From Brevibacterium sp. (GTDB lineage: Bacteria > Actinomycetota > Actinomycetes > Actinomycetales > Brevibacteriaceae): a stretch of DNA of 45,532 nucleotides. The position numbers were made by a program, and so were the translations under genes. The DNA is taken from the NCBI RefSeq assembly GCF_022712115.1, contig NZ_JALAHB010000203.1:1-45532 (forward strand), given 5' to 3'. The notes under the pieces are model-generated. The model searched no databases and had not been told where the DNA came from. It saw only the letters and a program-made list of their open reading frames with translations. This document shows, one piece after another, positions 24,476-33,511 of this stretch; within the stretch, counting starts at the first letter, position 1; each line of letters opens with the position of its first letter.

Positions 24476-25358
24476 CGGCAGCGGCGGAGAGCCGAGCGGC
24501 AGTCTCTGCAACCTGTTGACCGATCTCCGTGAGCTGGCTACCGCTGAGAGGGCCGCGCAGATCTGTCACGGACAGGCACATGACGGCGCGGCCCTCCAAG
24601 TCGATGACCGGGGCGTTGACGGTCAGCGGCCAGTACTCACGCTGCGGCTCGATCTCCGCCACCGCGAACGCGCTGCCGAACCGATCGAGCTGATCCTGGA
24701 TCAGGTGCGTCGCACGCGCGGAGCCGTACAGGTCCCCGGCCAGCCGTTCGACGATCTCGCCGAGGCCTTCTGGTGCGGGGACGAACTGTTCGACGCCGAA
24801 CCCCCTCATCCGAATTGCAGCCAGCACGCTGCGCAGGTGTGCGCGACCGGTTTCACCGTCCGGGGACCGGGCCAGCCAGGATTCGGCCTCCTCCTCGGAA
24901 TGGGCGACGAAGGGAGCGGCGAGCGGAGGCCGGAACGCGAGGACGTCGCCGGTGCGCATGCCGATCGCCGGCGGACGCCCGCCATGCGCCGAGTGGCCCG
25001 CGCCGGTGATGTCTGCCAGCACGATGTTCTCGCCAGAGCGTGTGAAGGTGAGCACGGTCGCATGCAGTTCTTCTGAAAGGGGAAGCGTGTGGGAACGCGC
25101 GATTTCGACGAGGTCGAACGCGTCCCTCGCCGCATCGCCGATCGGTACGAGGCGCGGCCCGAGGTGGTAGGTCTTGGCACGAGGGTCTCTGGTCAGCCAT
25201 CCCACTCGGGTCAGCTCGGTGAGCATCGGGTGGAGGGTCGCCTTGTCCACGCCGAAATGGCGGGCGAGCTCTGCAAGCGTGCGGCCAGTGCGGCCGGTCG
25301 ACGCGAGCAGCTCGATCGTCTCCGTGAGGCGTTCGGTCTGCGGTGAGCGGCGAGCCAT
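24465..25358 (-). CDS. IclR-family transcriptional regulator
   Basis: 297 residues. The N-terminal winged helix (about 5-68) has the IclR pattern RLTETIELLASTGRTGRTLAELARHFGVDKATLHPMLTEL. The C-terminal ligand domain (about 80-290) includes HATVLTFTRSGENIVL and a late segment GFGVEQ...VEIVERLAGD-like, and ends with SVTDLRGPLSGSQLTEIGQQV. It starts at ATG 25358 and is divergent from the SDR gene. It probably controls the sdr-dctP-lyase-adh operon by binding the palindrome GTGGCATAGTGCCAC next to that promoter. Most IclR members repress, some activate; the operator overlaps neither -35 nor -10 exactly but abuts the -35, so either is possible. Confidence 0.9.
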   Translation of the reverse strand: MARRSPQTERLTETIELLASTGRTGRTLAELARHFGVDKATLHPMLTELTRVGWLTRDPRAKTYHLGPRLVPIGDAARDAFDLVEIARSHTLPLSEELHATVLTFTRSGENIVLADITGAGHSAHGGRPPAIGMRTGDVLAFRPPLAAPFVAHSEEEAESWLARSPDGETGRAHLRSVLAAIRMRGFGVEQFVPAPEGLGEIVERLAGDLYGSARATHLIQDQLDRFGSAFAVAEIEPQREYWPLTVNAPVIDLEGRAVMCLSVTDLRGPLSGSQLTEIGQQVAETAARLSAAAGAR

Positions 25359-25398
25359 GGTCTGCTCCCATCTGTAGGTGTGCCCCTCATCGTAGAGG

Positions 25399-25413
25399 GT
25401 GGCATAGTGCCAC
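25399..25413. promoter_or_regulatory. IclR operator candidate
   Basis: GTGGCA-TAG-TGCCAC, a perfect 6-bp inverted repeat with a 3-nt centre, lies 2 nt upstream of the -35 of the sdr promoter and within the iclR upstream region. The typical IclR box is a palindrome of about 15 bp. Confidence 0.6.
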
Positions 25414-25415
25414 TA

Positions 25416-25444
25416 TTGACATGCATATTCCCACCCTTTAGGTT
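25416..25444 (+). promoter_or_regulatory. Strong sigma-70-type promoter of the sdr operon
   Basis: TTGACA (25416-25421), a 17-nt spacer, and TAGGTT (25439-25444). It is the only near-consensus -35 found in the window. The start would be near 25451, leaving a leader of about 49 nt. Confidence 0.75.
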
Positions 25445-25499
25445 CGTAACAGGTTCATCGGACTGCGCGATCAACGGAGATCGCAGAAGGCAGACGGAT

Positions 25500-26300
25500 A
25501 TGACTGACCCACAGAAGACGGCTCCACAGGACATGGCAGAGTCCGAGGTGCTCGCAGGCAGAAGGGCCGTCATCATCGGCGGCGCCTCCGGGATCGGTTG
25601 GGGCGCTGCTCAGCGGTTTGTCCGGGCCGGTGCGCGAGTTGTGATCGCAGACCGAGACGCCCAGGGCGCTCGTACCAGGGCCGAGCAGCTGGGCCGTGGT
25701 GCGGAGTGGGCTGAGGCAGACGTGGCGGAAGAACTCACGCTCGAAAGGCTGTTCGCTAAGCACGACACCGTGCACTCGGTCCTCAACTGCGCGGGAGTGA
25801 ATATCCCGGGCAGGTTGATCGACTACCCATTGGAGAGCTGGCGAACCGTCCTCGAGGTGAGCCTCACCGGTGCATTCCTGGTGGCCAAACATGCGGGTCG
25901 TGCCCTCGCCGACGGCGGCACGCTCACCAGTATCGCCTCGCTCAATGCCCGTCAGCCGGCGGCTGGATTCGGAGCGTACTGCGCAGCGAAGGCGGGCCTG
26001 ACGATGCTCACCGAGGTCGCGGCGCTCGAACTCGCACCCCGCGGCATCCGAGCGAACGCCATCTCGCCAGGGCTCGTGGAGACGCCGCTGGTCACCGGTC
26101 TCACCTCGGTGCCGGAGATCCAGGCGGAGTTCACGGACAACACCCCGCTCGGTCGCAACGGCACCGTCGAAGACATCGCGGAGGTCGCCCTGTTCCTGGC
26201 TTCGGACGCCTCCTCCTGGATGACCGGTGAGGTGCTCGACGTCAATGGGGGAGCGCATCTGCGCCGCTACCCGGACGTGATGGCCAAGCTCTCGCGCTGA
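25500..26300 (+). CDS. Short-chain dehydrogenase/reductase (SDR)
   Basis: 266 residues, classical SDR. The cofactor motif is GGASGIG (about 27-33), the acidic D51 after beta-2 favours NAD(H) over NADP(H), and NCAG (about 96-99) is the fold-stabilising motif. The catalytic Ser is in SIAS (about 147), with Y160 and K164 in YCAAK. The C-terminus GRNGTVEDIAEVALFLASD...TGEVLDVNGG is standard. It oxidises a hydroxyl or reduces a carbonyl of an unknown substrate. ATG 25500 has AGAAGG upstream. The frame extends upstream through the promoter, so the later start is right. First gene of the four-gene operon. Confidence 0.92.
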   Translation: MTDPQKTAPQDMAESEVLAGRRAVIIGGASGIGWGAAQRFVRAGARVVIADRDAQGARTRAEQLGRGAEWAEADVAEELTLERLFAKHDTVHSVLNCAGVNIPGRLIDYPLESWRTVLEVSLTGAFLVAKHAGRALADGGTLTSIASLNARQPAAGFGAYCAAKAGLTMLTEVAALELAPRGIRANAISPGLVETPLVTGLTSVPEIQAEFTDNTPLGRNGTVEDIAEVALFLASDASSWMTGEVLDVNGGAHLRRYPDVMAKLSR

Positions 26301-26366
26301 CTGCGCCTTTCCTTTCCCATTCATCTCTTTGTGCCGCCTCAGGCACCTGTACATCGGAGACCAGCG

Positions 26367-27698
26367 ATGACGCTCACCGCTCCCACCCGCTTCTGGCCGC
26401 CCAGCTCGTCCCGTCCGTCCCGGACAGTCGCCACTACTGCCGGTCTCAGCGTGACAGCGCTGCTGCTTGCGGGGTGCGCCGGCTCGCTCAGTACCGGAGC
26501 CGGCGGTGAGGGCGCTGCCGAAGGCGTGTCGTATGGTGCCTCCGCCGAGGAGTACCAAGCAGCTCTGCAGGATCTCGAACCTATCTCCCTGACCTACCAG
26601 AGCAATGCGACGGGTCCTGAACGGTACTTCGGCCAGCGGGAGGTGGCGATGGCGGAGAGGGTCGAAGAGCTCTCCGGAGGCATCGTCACCGTCGACGTCA
26701 ACTGGGCCGGTGCGATCGCGCCCACCGCGGAGGTCGACGACGCCCTCGCCGACGGACGTCTCGACATGGCGTCCTTCAGCTTCAGCTACGAGCCCAAGCT
26801 CTATCCGGTGCTCAACGCCGTCGCAGAGTCATCCGTCGATGGCTCGCCGTCCCCGCTCACCGGTGAGCTGGCCTCGCACGCAGCGATGGCGGAGACCGCC
26901 TGGAACACTCCGGAGGTGCACACGGAACTGGAGGAGAAGGGCCTCACCCCGCTGATCCCGCATGTGCCCGGCGGTGCCACCGCGCTGGCATGCAAGGAGC
27001 CGGTGGAATCGGTCGACGATTTCAGGGGCAAGCAGATCCTTGCCAGCTCGGAGACCCAGATCGCCCAGCTTGAGGCACTTGGCGCGACTCCCGTGAGCAT
27101 CGATTACACGGAGGTCTTCGACGCGCTGCAGAGGGGAGTGCTCGACTGCTCCTTCACCGCAATGACCGTACATCTGGGAATGGGGGTGCTCGACGTGGCC
27201 CCCTATGTGACTCTCCCGGTGACCACCAACTTCGTGCTGGGACCGACTGCCGTCCTCGCGGGCTCTTCCTGGGAGGACCTGCCGCTCCCTGTCCGCCAGT
27301 TGGTGTTCGACCAGATGACGGACTGGTCCGTCGATCAGCACCAGGGGTACTACCTCTATGCGCGTGACGCTCTCGAGGCCGTGGGCGAAGCCGGCGGCGA
27401 GTTCCTGCAGCTCGATCCAGCTGCCGACGTCCGTCTGCAGGAAGTCAACGCCGAGGTGCTCGCACAGGTTGAGGCATCCTCGGCGTTCGACGGGGCCGCC
27501 TACCTGGAGCGCCACGAGGAGGCACAGAGCCGGTGGGCGGACACCGCCGGAGACCTCGGCTACACGGACGCGGGCACATACGCGGACTTCGCCGACTGGT
27601 ATGAGGGCGACCTCACCGACCTCGCCAGCTCCGGCTACCTGCGAGACTTCTACTCCGTCTACGGCGAGGAGGTCGCTGCTGCCCACCGGCCGGAATGA
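26367..27698 (+). CDS. TRAP-type (DctP-like) solute-binding lipoprotein, orphan
   Basis: 443 residues. The signal peptide ends in the lipobox LLLAGC (about residue 34). The mature protein shows DctP features: an N-terminal LTYQSNATGPERYFGQREVAMAERVEELSGGIVTVDVN, the helix-turn FRGKQILA near the middle, and the ligand-region motif YTEVFDALQRGVLDC. Such receptors bind carboxylates or similar small acids for DctQM permeases, but no TRAP membrane subunit lies in this window. It is 66 nt after sdr and 50 nt before the lyase gene, all co-directional. ATG 26367 is used because it begins the signal peptide. Confidence 0.82.
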   Translation: MTLTAPTRFWPPSSSRPSRTVATTAGLSVTALLLAGCAGSLSTGAGGEGAAEGVSYGASAEEYQAALQDLEPISLTYQSNATGPERYFGQREVAMAERVEELSGGIVTVDVNWAGAIAPTAEVDDALADGRLDMASFSFSYEPKLYPVLNAVAESSVDGSPSPLTGELASHAAMAETAWNTPEVHTELEEKGLTPLIPHVPGGATALACKEPVESVDDFRGKQILASSETQIAQLEALGATPVSIDYTEVFDALQRGVLDCSFTAMTVHLGMGVLDVAPYVTLPVTTNFVLGPTAVLAGSSWEDLPLPVRQLVFDQMTDWSVDQHQGYYLYARDALEAVGEAGGEFLQLDPAADVRLQEVNAEVLAQVEASSAFDGAAYLERHEEAQSRWADTAGDLGYTDAGTYADFADWYEGDLTDLASSGYLRDFYSVYGEEVAAAHRPE

Positions 27699-27748
27699 TT
27701 TGTCTTCTCGCACGGCCTGCACCTCAAGATTCAGGAGAAGAAGTTCTC

Positions 27749-29479
27749 ATGCACACGTCCTCAGACCAGCGCACCGGCGGCTCCCTGCTCGCCGACTCCC
27801 TCCACCGCCTCGGCCTCACCACGGTATTCGCCCTGCACGGAGGGCATCTCGACGCCTTCCTCGTGGAGTGCGCCGACCACGGCGTCACCCTGCTGGACAC
27901 CCGGCACGAGGCCTCGGCGGGACACGCCGCGGATGCCTATGCCCGTGTGACCGGTGAGCCCGGCGTCTCCGTCACGACCTCGGGGCCCGGCTTCCTCAAC
28001 ACCGTGACCGCTATCGGCAACGCCTACCTCGACCGGGTGCCGATGATCGCGATCGTGGGCGCCCCGCCGCTGCGGGAGACGGAGACCAACCCTCTGCAGG
28101 GCGGGATCGACCAGATCACAGTGGCCGCGCCGATGACGAAGTGGTCCTACCGGGTGACGCATCCCTGGCGGATTCCGGAGATCCTCGCCCTCGCAGTGGC
28201 GAAGGCGAAGGGTGGGGTACCCGGCCCCGTCCTTCTCGAGATCCCCATCGATGTGCTCTTCGACACCGCTCCGGTCACCGAGGTGCGGTTCCCCGCAGTG
28301 GGCACCGTCGCCTCGGGCGGCCACGCTGCTCCCGCACAGGTCGAGCAGATCGCACAGGCCCTCTGCGAGGCCCAGCGCCCGCTCATCGTGGCGGGAGGCG
28401 GAGTGAGCTTTCCGCGTGCGCAGGAGGAGCTGCGGGCGCTCGCCGAGGCCCTGCAGATCCCGGTACTCACCCCGAACAAGTCCGAAGGGGTCATCCCCTC
28501 GAGCTCTCCGCTCCATGCCGGTGGGCTCTCCACACTGCTGGCATGCGTCGCGGCGGGGCAGGCACCTGACGTGGTGCTGGTGCTCGGCCAACGACAGGGG
28601 ATGTTCACCGGCGGGCGGGCATCGCTGTTCCCCGGTGCGCGGGTGTTCCAGGTCGATCAGGATGCCGCGGAGATCGGTCGGATCGCCGATGTGGAGCTGG
28701 GGGTGGTGGCAGACAGCCGTGCCGTACTCGTCCAGCTCGCGGAGGCGCTTGTCGGGCGGCCGACGGCCGGCGAGCGCGCCGCCTGGCTGGAGCAGGTGCA
28801 GACGGGACGTGCCGCGCATGCGGCGCAGTTCGCGGACTCGACTACGCAGAGCGGTCGGATGCACCCTTACCACGCGGCGAAGGCGGTGGTGGACGCCGCA
28901 CCGAACGGCTCGACCTTCGTGCTCGACGGGGCTGAGAACGCCTCGTGGGCCTCCTACCATGTCACCTCCGAGAACGCTGGCGATGTCCTCCGCCTCGGCT
29001 ATCTCGGCTGCCTGGGCATCGGCCCCGGCTTCGCCATCGGGGCACATTCGGCGACCGGTCGGCCCACCGTCGTGATCACCGGTGACGGTGCTGCCGGCTT
29101 CAACCTCCAGGAATTCGACACCATGGTCCGGCATGGGCTCCCCATCGTCACAGTCGTGTTCAACAACACCGTTTGGGGCATGTCCGTCCACGGTCAGGAA
29201 GCGGTCTACGGCGAACGCGGAGTGGTGGTGAGCGAGCTGGCCGACACGGACTACCACGAGGTCTGCGCGGCCCTGGGCGGATATGGCGAGAGGGTGCGCA
29301 CCCTGGAGGAGATCCCCGCGGCCATGCGGCGCGCGCTCGACTCGGGGTTGCCCGCCTGTCTGAATCTGGAGATCGACCCTGACGTGGTGCACCCCACCAC
29401 GCTGCGGATGCTCGGCGATGTCGATGCGGAGGATGAGATCGTCATCCCCTACTACCAGAACTTCAGGAAGCAGGCCTGA
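27749..29479 (+). CDS. ThDP-dependent enzyme, benzaldehyde-lyase-like
   Basis: 576 residues with the three-domain layout of acetolactate synthase relatives. The conserved glutamate is E54 in TRHEASAGHAADAYAR; the ThDP/Mg motif runs from GDG (about 445-447) to NN (about 472-473). By recollection it resembles Pseudomonas fluorescens benzaldehyde lyase: ALHGGHLDAF, ETNPLQGGIDQITVAAPMTKW, QVDQDAAEIGRI and GYLGCLGIGPGFAIGA align, with H33 and Q117 matching BAL His29 and Gln113. Those enzymes split or join acyloins (alpha-hydroxyketones). ATG 27749 has AGGAGAAG upstream; the adh start overlaps its stop (TGATG). An oxo-acid decarboxylase or acetolactate synthase-like role cannot be excluded. Confidence 0.85.
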   Translation: MHTSSDQRTGGSLLADSLHRLGLTTVFALHGGHLDAFLVECADHGVTLLDTRHEASAGHAADAYARVTGEPGVSVTTSGPGFLNTVTAIGNAYLDRVPMIAIVGAPPLRETETNPLQGGIDQITVAAPMTKWSYRVTHPWRIPEILALAVAKAKGGVPGPVLLEIPIDVLFDTAPVTEVRFPAVGTVASGGHAAPAQVEQIAQALCEAQRPLIVAGGGVSFPRAQEELRALAEALQIPVLTPNKSEGVIPSSSPLHAGGLSTLLACVAAGQAPDVVLVLGQRQGMFTGGRASLFPGARVFQVDQDAAEIGRIADVELGVVADSRAVLVQLAEALVGRPTAGERAAWLEQVQTGRAAHAAQFADSTTQSGRMHPYHAAKAVVDAAPNGSTFVLDGAENASWASYHVTSENAGDVLRLGYLGCLGIGPGFAIGAHSATGRPTVVITGDGAAGFNLQEFDTMVRHGLPIVTVVFNNTVWGMSVHGQEAVYGERGVVVSELADTDYHEVCAALGGYGERVRTLEEIPAAMRRALDSGLPACLNLEIDPDVVHPTTLRMLGDVDAEDEIVIPYYQNFRKQA

Positions 29480-30486
29480 TGAACCGCCCCGACACCGTGC
29501 GCACGGTGCGGATCGCCGGCCCAGGAGCACTCGAACTCACGGAGGTGCCGCGTCCGGTCCTGGGCGTCGGCGAGCTCCGGGCCCGTGTGGAGGCTTGCGG
29601 CATCTGTGGCTCCGACGGGATGTTCGCCGGCCTCGGCCGGATCCCCGCGACCACCCCGTTCGGACACGAGGTGGTCGCCGAGGTGGTGGAGACCGGGCCG
29701 GGCACCGACCCGCAGTGGCAGGGGAGGCGTGCGGTGCTGCTGCCCTTCGGCAGCTGCGGGACCTGCGTGCAATGCCGGCAGGGCGAGGAGACTCGGTGTA
29801 CCGGCGGGTTCGGGAACTACGCCGCTGGGTTCGCCGATGAGGTCGTGGTGCAGGCGGCTGCCGTGCCGGACTGGTGCGTGGTGCCTGACGGCGTCTCCAG
29901 CACCGCGGCCTCCCTGCTGGAACCGCTGGCCGTGGCGGTGCGTGCGGTGCACAAGTCGGAGGTGCTGCGAGAGGAGCGCTCTCTTCCGGTGCAGGTGGCC
30001 GGTGCCGGGCCCATCGGTCTGCTGGTGGCATATGTTCTGCTGCGGTTCGGGTTCTCCCGGGTGACGGTGGTGGAGCGCAACGAGGGCAAGACCTCTCTGC
30101 TCCGTGAGCTGCTGCCGGGGGCGCGCATCCTGACCTCCCTGCCGGAGGAACCGGTGCACTGCCTCTTCGAGTGCGCCGGGGCGCAGCCCGTGCTGGACCA
30201 CGCGGTGACGCAGGGGGTGGAACGCGGCGGCCGGATCTGCCTGGTGGCGGCCTACAAGGCTGCGCCCACGCTGGATGCCCTGCAGTTCATGGCACGCGAG
30301 CTGACGATGATCGGCTCCTTCTCCGCTACCCTCGCCGACGCGGAGTCGGCCTCTCGGATCCTATTCGCCGAGGCGGATGTCCTGCAGTCGCTGGTGACGG
30401 ATACGGTTCCGCTCGAGGATGTCCAGGGCGCCTTTGACCGGCTCCGCGCCGGTGGCCTGTTGGGCAAGTGCGTGGTCCGGCCATAG
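29479..30486 (+). CDS. Zinc-dependent medium-chain alcohol dehydrogenase
   Basis: 335 residues. Catalytic zinc ligands appear as C40 in ACGICGSD and H63-E64 in FGHEVV. The structural zinc site is complete, with four cysteines at about 93, 96, 99 and 107 (SCGTCVQCRQGEETRC). The nucleotide fold has GAGPIGLL (about 174) and an acidic E at the end of the next strand (VVERNEG), which favours NAD. This is the threonine/sorbitol/butanediol dehydrogenase branch. Its ATG overlaps the lyase stop by 1 nt, so it is translationally coupled. It may oxidise or reduce a diol or aldehyde linked to the lyase reaction. Confidence 0.92.
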   Translation: MNRPDTVRTVRIAGPGALELTEVPRPVLGVGELRARVEACGICGSDGMFAGLGRIPATTPFGHEVVAEVVETGPGTDPQWQGRRAVLLPFGSCGTCVQCRQGEETRCTGGFGNYAAGFADEVVVQAAAVPDWCVVPDGVSSTAASLLEPLAVAVRAVHKSEVLREERSLPVQVAGAGPIGLLVAYVLLRFGFSRVTVVERNEGKTSLLRELLPGARILTSLPEEPVHCLFECAGAQPVLDHAVTQGVERGGRICLVAAYKAAPTLDALQFMARELTMIGSFSATLADAESASRILFAEADVLQSLVTDTVPLEDVQGAFDRLRAGGLLGKCVVRP

Positions 30487-30515
30487 GAATGCCCCCGGAG
30501 GCAGAGTCTCGGACA

Positions 30516-30549
30516 GCCCGCTCACGGGGAGGTGAGGGCGCGTGGGTCC
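30516..30549 (+). repeat. 34-bp flanking direct repeat, right copy
   Basis: Repeats 24431-24464 with one mismatch. Read in the helicase frame it still spells P-L-T-G-R-stop, as if it were the old 3' end of a helicase gene. It lies between the adh stop and the uvrA promoter. Confidence 0.9.
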
Positions 30550-30584
30550 CGGTGCGCCGTGGGCTCGGTCACGGTGGGGGTCCT

Positions 30585-30607
30585 GTGTCCGTGCCCTTCA
30601 CTAGAGT
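30585..30607 (+). promoter_or_regulatory. uvrA promoter, RecA-NDp/PafBC-like and leaderless
   Basis: GTGTCCGTG (30585-30593), 8 nt, TAGAGT (30602-30607), 6 nt, then GTG 30614. The box is identical to that of uvrB. No GAAC-N4-GTTC LexA box is visible nearby. Confidence 0.65.
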
Positions 30608-30613
30608 GGGGGC

Positions 30614-33511
30614 GTGACTTCGCAGACGACCTCCGCAGCAGCGGTGCTCCCTCATCCCGACGCTCCCACGATCCGCGTGGAGGGTGCACGCGCGCACAAT
30701 CTCAAAGACGTGTCCGTGACGATTCCCCGGGACGCGATGGTGGTGTTCACCGGGCTGAGCGGCTCCGGCAAGTCCTCGCTCGCCTTCGACACCATCTTCG
30801 CGGAGGGGCAGCGCCGCTACGTCGAATCCCTCTCCTCCTACGCCCGCATGTTCCTGGGGCAGGTGGACAAACCGGACGTGGACCTCATCGAGGGACTGTC
30901 CCCGGCGGTCTCCATCGACCAGAAGTCGACCTCGAAGAACCCCCGGTCCACCGTCGGCACCATCACCGAGGTCCATGACTTCCTCCGCCTCCTGTGGGCG
31001 CGCGTGGGAGTCCCGCACTGCCCCACGTGCGGGGAGCGCATCGAGAAGCAGACGACGCAGCAGATCGTGGACTCGCTGCTCCAGCTGCCGGAGCGCACCC
31101 GGATCGCGGTGCTGGCCCCGCTCGTCCGCGAGCGCAAGGGCGAGTTCAAGGATCTCTTCTCCTCCCTGCTCTCGCAGGGCTACTCCCGCGCGGTGGTCGA
31201 CGGCGAGCAGATCAGGCTCGACGATCCGCCCGTCCTCAAGAAGCAGTACAAGCACTCCATCTCCGTCGTCGTGGACCGCATCGTCATCCGCTCAGGCGTC
31301 CACCAGCGCCTCACGGACTCGGTGGAGACCGGACTCGCCGCAGCGGAGGGGCGCATCGACGTCGAGCTCGTCGACGACGGCACGGTGCGCACGTTCTCGG
31401 AGAACTTGCGCTGCCCCAACGACCACCCCCTCGTCCTCGACGAGATCGAACCGCGCACCTTCTCCTTCAACTCGCCGTTCGGCGCCTGCCCGGAGTGCGA
31501 CGGGATCGGCACCCGCCTGAGCGTCGACGAATCGCTCGTGGTCCCGGACGACGACCTCTCGCTCACGGAGGGCGCGATCGCGCCGTGGTCGGCGGGCAAG
31601 AACGTCTCGCAGTACTTCCTCCGCATCATCGCGGGCCTGGCCGACGAGCTCGGCTTCGATCTCACCACTCCGTGGAAGGACCTGTCCGCGCCCGTGCGGA
31701 AGGCCCTGCTCGAGGGCAAGGACTACAAGGTCCAGGTGAAGTTCAAGAACCGGTTCGGCCGCGAGCGCACCTACTCCACCGGCTTCGAGGGCGTCTACCA
31801 GTACATCCTCCGCAAGCACGAGGAGACGGAGTCGGACTCCTCGCGCGAACGCTACGAGGCGTACATGCGGGAGGTGCCCTGCCCCGTCTGCCACGGTGCC
31901 CGTCTGCGGCCGGAGGTCCTGGCCGTCACGGTGGGCGGCAGGTCCATCGCGGAGGTCTCCTCCCTGCCCATCGACGAGGCGGCGGAGTTCCTCACCGGGC
32001 TCGAACTCTCCTCGCGGGACGCGCAGGTCGCCGCCCAGGTGATGAAGGAGATCACCGCGCGGCTGCAGTTCCTCCTCGACGTGGGCCTCGACTACCTCAG
32101 CCTGGACCGGACCGCCGGCACCCTCTCCGGCGGAGAGGCGCAGCGCATCCGGCTCGCCACGCAGATCGGCTCCGGCCTCGTGGGCGTGCTCTACGTGCTG
32201 GACGAGCCGTCCATCGGCCTGCACCAGCGGGACAACCGCCGCCTCATCGAGACGCTGCTGAAGCTCCGCAACCTGGGCAACACCCTCATCGTCGTCGAGC
32301 ACGACGAGGAGACCATCGAGGCGGGCGACTGGATCGTGGACATCGGCCCGCGCGCCGGTGAGCACGGCGGTGAGATCGTCTACTCCGGACCGGTGGCGGG
32401 CCTCACGGACGAGCAGAAGTCCCTCACCGGCGACTACCTCGCGGGCCGGCGTCGGATCCCGCTGCCGGCCGCGCGCCGCCCGCTGGACAGGGAGCGGACG
32501 CTCACCGTCGTGCGGGCCAACGAGAACAACCTCCGGGACCTCACCGTCGACTTCCCCCTGGGGGTCCTCACCGTGGTCTCGGGCGTGTCCGGCTCCGGCA
32601 AGTCGACCCTCGTCAACGACATCCTCTACACGGAGCTCGCCAACAAGCTCAACAACGCCAAGCGCGTGCCTGGCCGACACAAGTCGGTGAAGGGCCTCGA
32701 GCACCTCGACAAGGTCATCCACGTCGATCAGTCGCCCATCGGCCGCACCCCGCGGTCCAATCCGGCCACCTACACCGGGGTCTTCGACCACATCCGCCGG
32801 CTGTTCTCCGAGACGGAGGTCGCGCGGATCCGGGGCTACCAGCCGGGGCGCTTCTCCTTCAACGTCAAGGGCGGACGCTGCGAGAACTGCAAGGGCGACG
32901 GCACCATCCGCATCGAGATGAACTTCCTGCCGGACGTGTTCGTCCCCTGTGAGGTGTGCGGCGGCGCGCGGTACAACCGCGAGACGCTCGACGCCCGCTT
33001 CAAGGGGAAGTCGATCGCGGAGGTCCTCAACATGCCCATCGAGGAGGCCGCGGAGTTCTTCGAGGCGGTGCCCGCCATCTCCCGGCACCTGCGCACACTC
33101 AACGAGGTGGGGCTGGGCTACGTCCGGCTGGGACAGCCCGCGACCACCCTCTCCGGCGGCGAGGCGCAGCGCGTGAAGCTCGCGGCGGAGCTGCAGAAGC
33201 GCACCCGGGGCCGCACCGTCTACGTGCTCGACGAGCCCACGACCGGTCTGCACTTCGAGGACATCTCCCGGCTGCTGGGGGTGCTCCAGGGTCTCGTGGA
33301 CAAGGGCAACTCGGTCATCGTCATCGAACACAACGTCGACGTCATCGCGGCGGCGGACCACATCATCGACATGGGTCCGGAGGGCGGCCGCGGCGGCGGC
33401 CAGGTGATCGCACAGGGCACTCCGGAGGAGGTGGCGCGCGTGGAGTCCAGCCACACGGGGCGCTACCTCGCCGAGCTCCTCGAGCGGAGGGCGGCCGGTG
33501 GATCCGAGTGA
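30614..33511 (+). CDS. uvrA: Excinuclease ABC subunit A
   Basis: 965 residues, normal length. Two ABC ATPase halves are visible: Walker [15 protein letters not shown] with signature [14 protein letters not shown], and [15 protein letters not shown] with [16 protein letters not shown]; Walker B appears as [11 protein letters not shown] and [10 protein letters not shown]. Zinc clusters are CPTC...CPECDG-type, CPVCHGARL and CENCKGDG...CEVCGG. It recognises bulky DNA lesions and loads UvrB. GTG 30614 begins MTSQTTSAA and is preceded by the leaderless promoter. It overlaps uvrC by 14 nt, which couples their translation. Confidence 0.97.
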   Translation: MTSQTTSAAAVLPHPDAPTIRVEGARAHNLKDVSVTIPRDAMVVFTGLSGSGKSSLAFDTIFAEGQRRYVESLSSYARMFLGQVDKPDVDLIEGLSPAVSIDQKSTSKNPRSTVGTITEVHDFLRLLWARVGVPHCPTCGERIEKQTTQQIVDSLLQLPERTRIAVLAPLVRERKGEFKDLFSSLLSQGYSRAVVDGEQIRLDDPPVLKKQYKHSISVVVDRIVIRSGVHQRLTDSVETGLAAAEGRIDVELVDDGTVRTFSENLRCPNDHPLVLDEIEPRTFSFNSPFGACPECDGIGTRLSVDESLVVPDDDLSLTEGAIAPWSAGKNVSQYFLRIIAGLADELGFDLTTPWKDLSAPVRKALLEGKDYKVQVKFKNRFGRERTYSTGFEGVYQYILRKHEETESDSSRERYEAYMREVPCPVCHGARLRPEVLAVTVGGRSIAEVSSLPIDEAAEFLTGLELSSRDAQVAAQVMKEITARLQFLLDVGLDYLSLDRTAGTLSGGEAQRIRLATQIGSGLVGVLYVLDEPSIGLHQRDNRRLIETLLKLRNLGNTLIVVEHDEETIEAGDWIVDIGPRAGEHGGEIVYSGPVAGLTDEQKSLTGDYLAGRRRIPLPAARRPLDRERTLTVVRANENNLRDLTVDFPLGVLTVVSGVSGSGKSTLVNDILYTELANKLNNAKRVPGRHKSVKGLEHLDKVIHVDQSPIGRTPRSNPATYTGVFDHIRRLFSETEVARIRGYQPGRFSFNVKGGRCENCKGDGTIRIEMNFLPDVFVPCEVCGGARYNRETLDARFKGKSIAEVLNMPIEEAAEFFEAVPAISRHLRTLNEVGLGYVRLGQPATTLSGGEAQRVKLAAELQKRTRGRTVYVLDEPTTGLHFEDISRLLGVLQGLVDKGNSVIVIEHNVDVIAAADHIIDMGPEGGRGGGQVIAQGTPEEVARVESSHTGRYLAELLERRAAGGSE

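Larger units (their letters stand above)
24465..30515. other. Putative acquired metabolic island (iclR-sdr-dctP-ThDP lyase-adh)
   Basis: Five accessory genes sit between the helicase gene and uvrA and are bounded by a 34-bp direct repeat of the helicase gene's 3' end. By eye the iclR and sdr genes use more A/T-ending codons than their neighbours. No integrase or transposase is present, so any original mobility genes are gone or acted in trans. Confidence 0.6.

Noticed and set aside
24465-30515. Integrase, transposase or toxin-antitoxin gene in the island
   Set aside because: None was found on either strand; mobility is argued only from repeats, gene content and apparent codon use.
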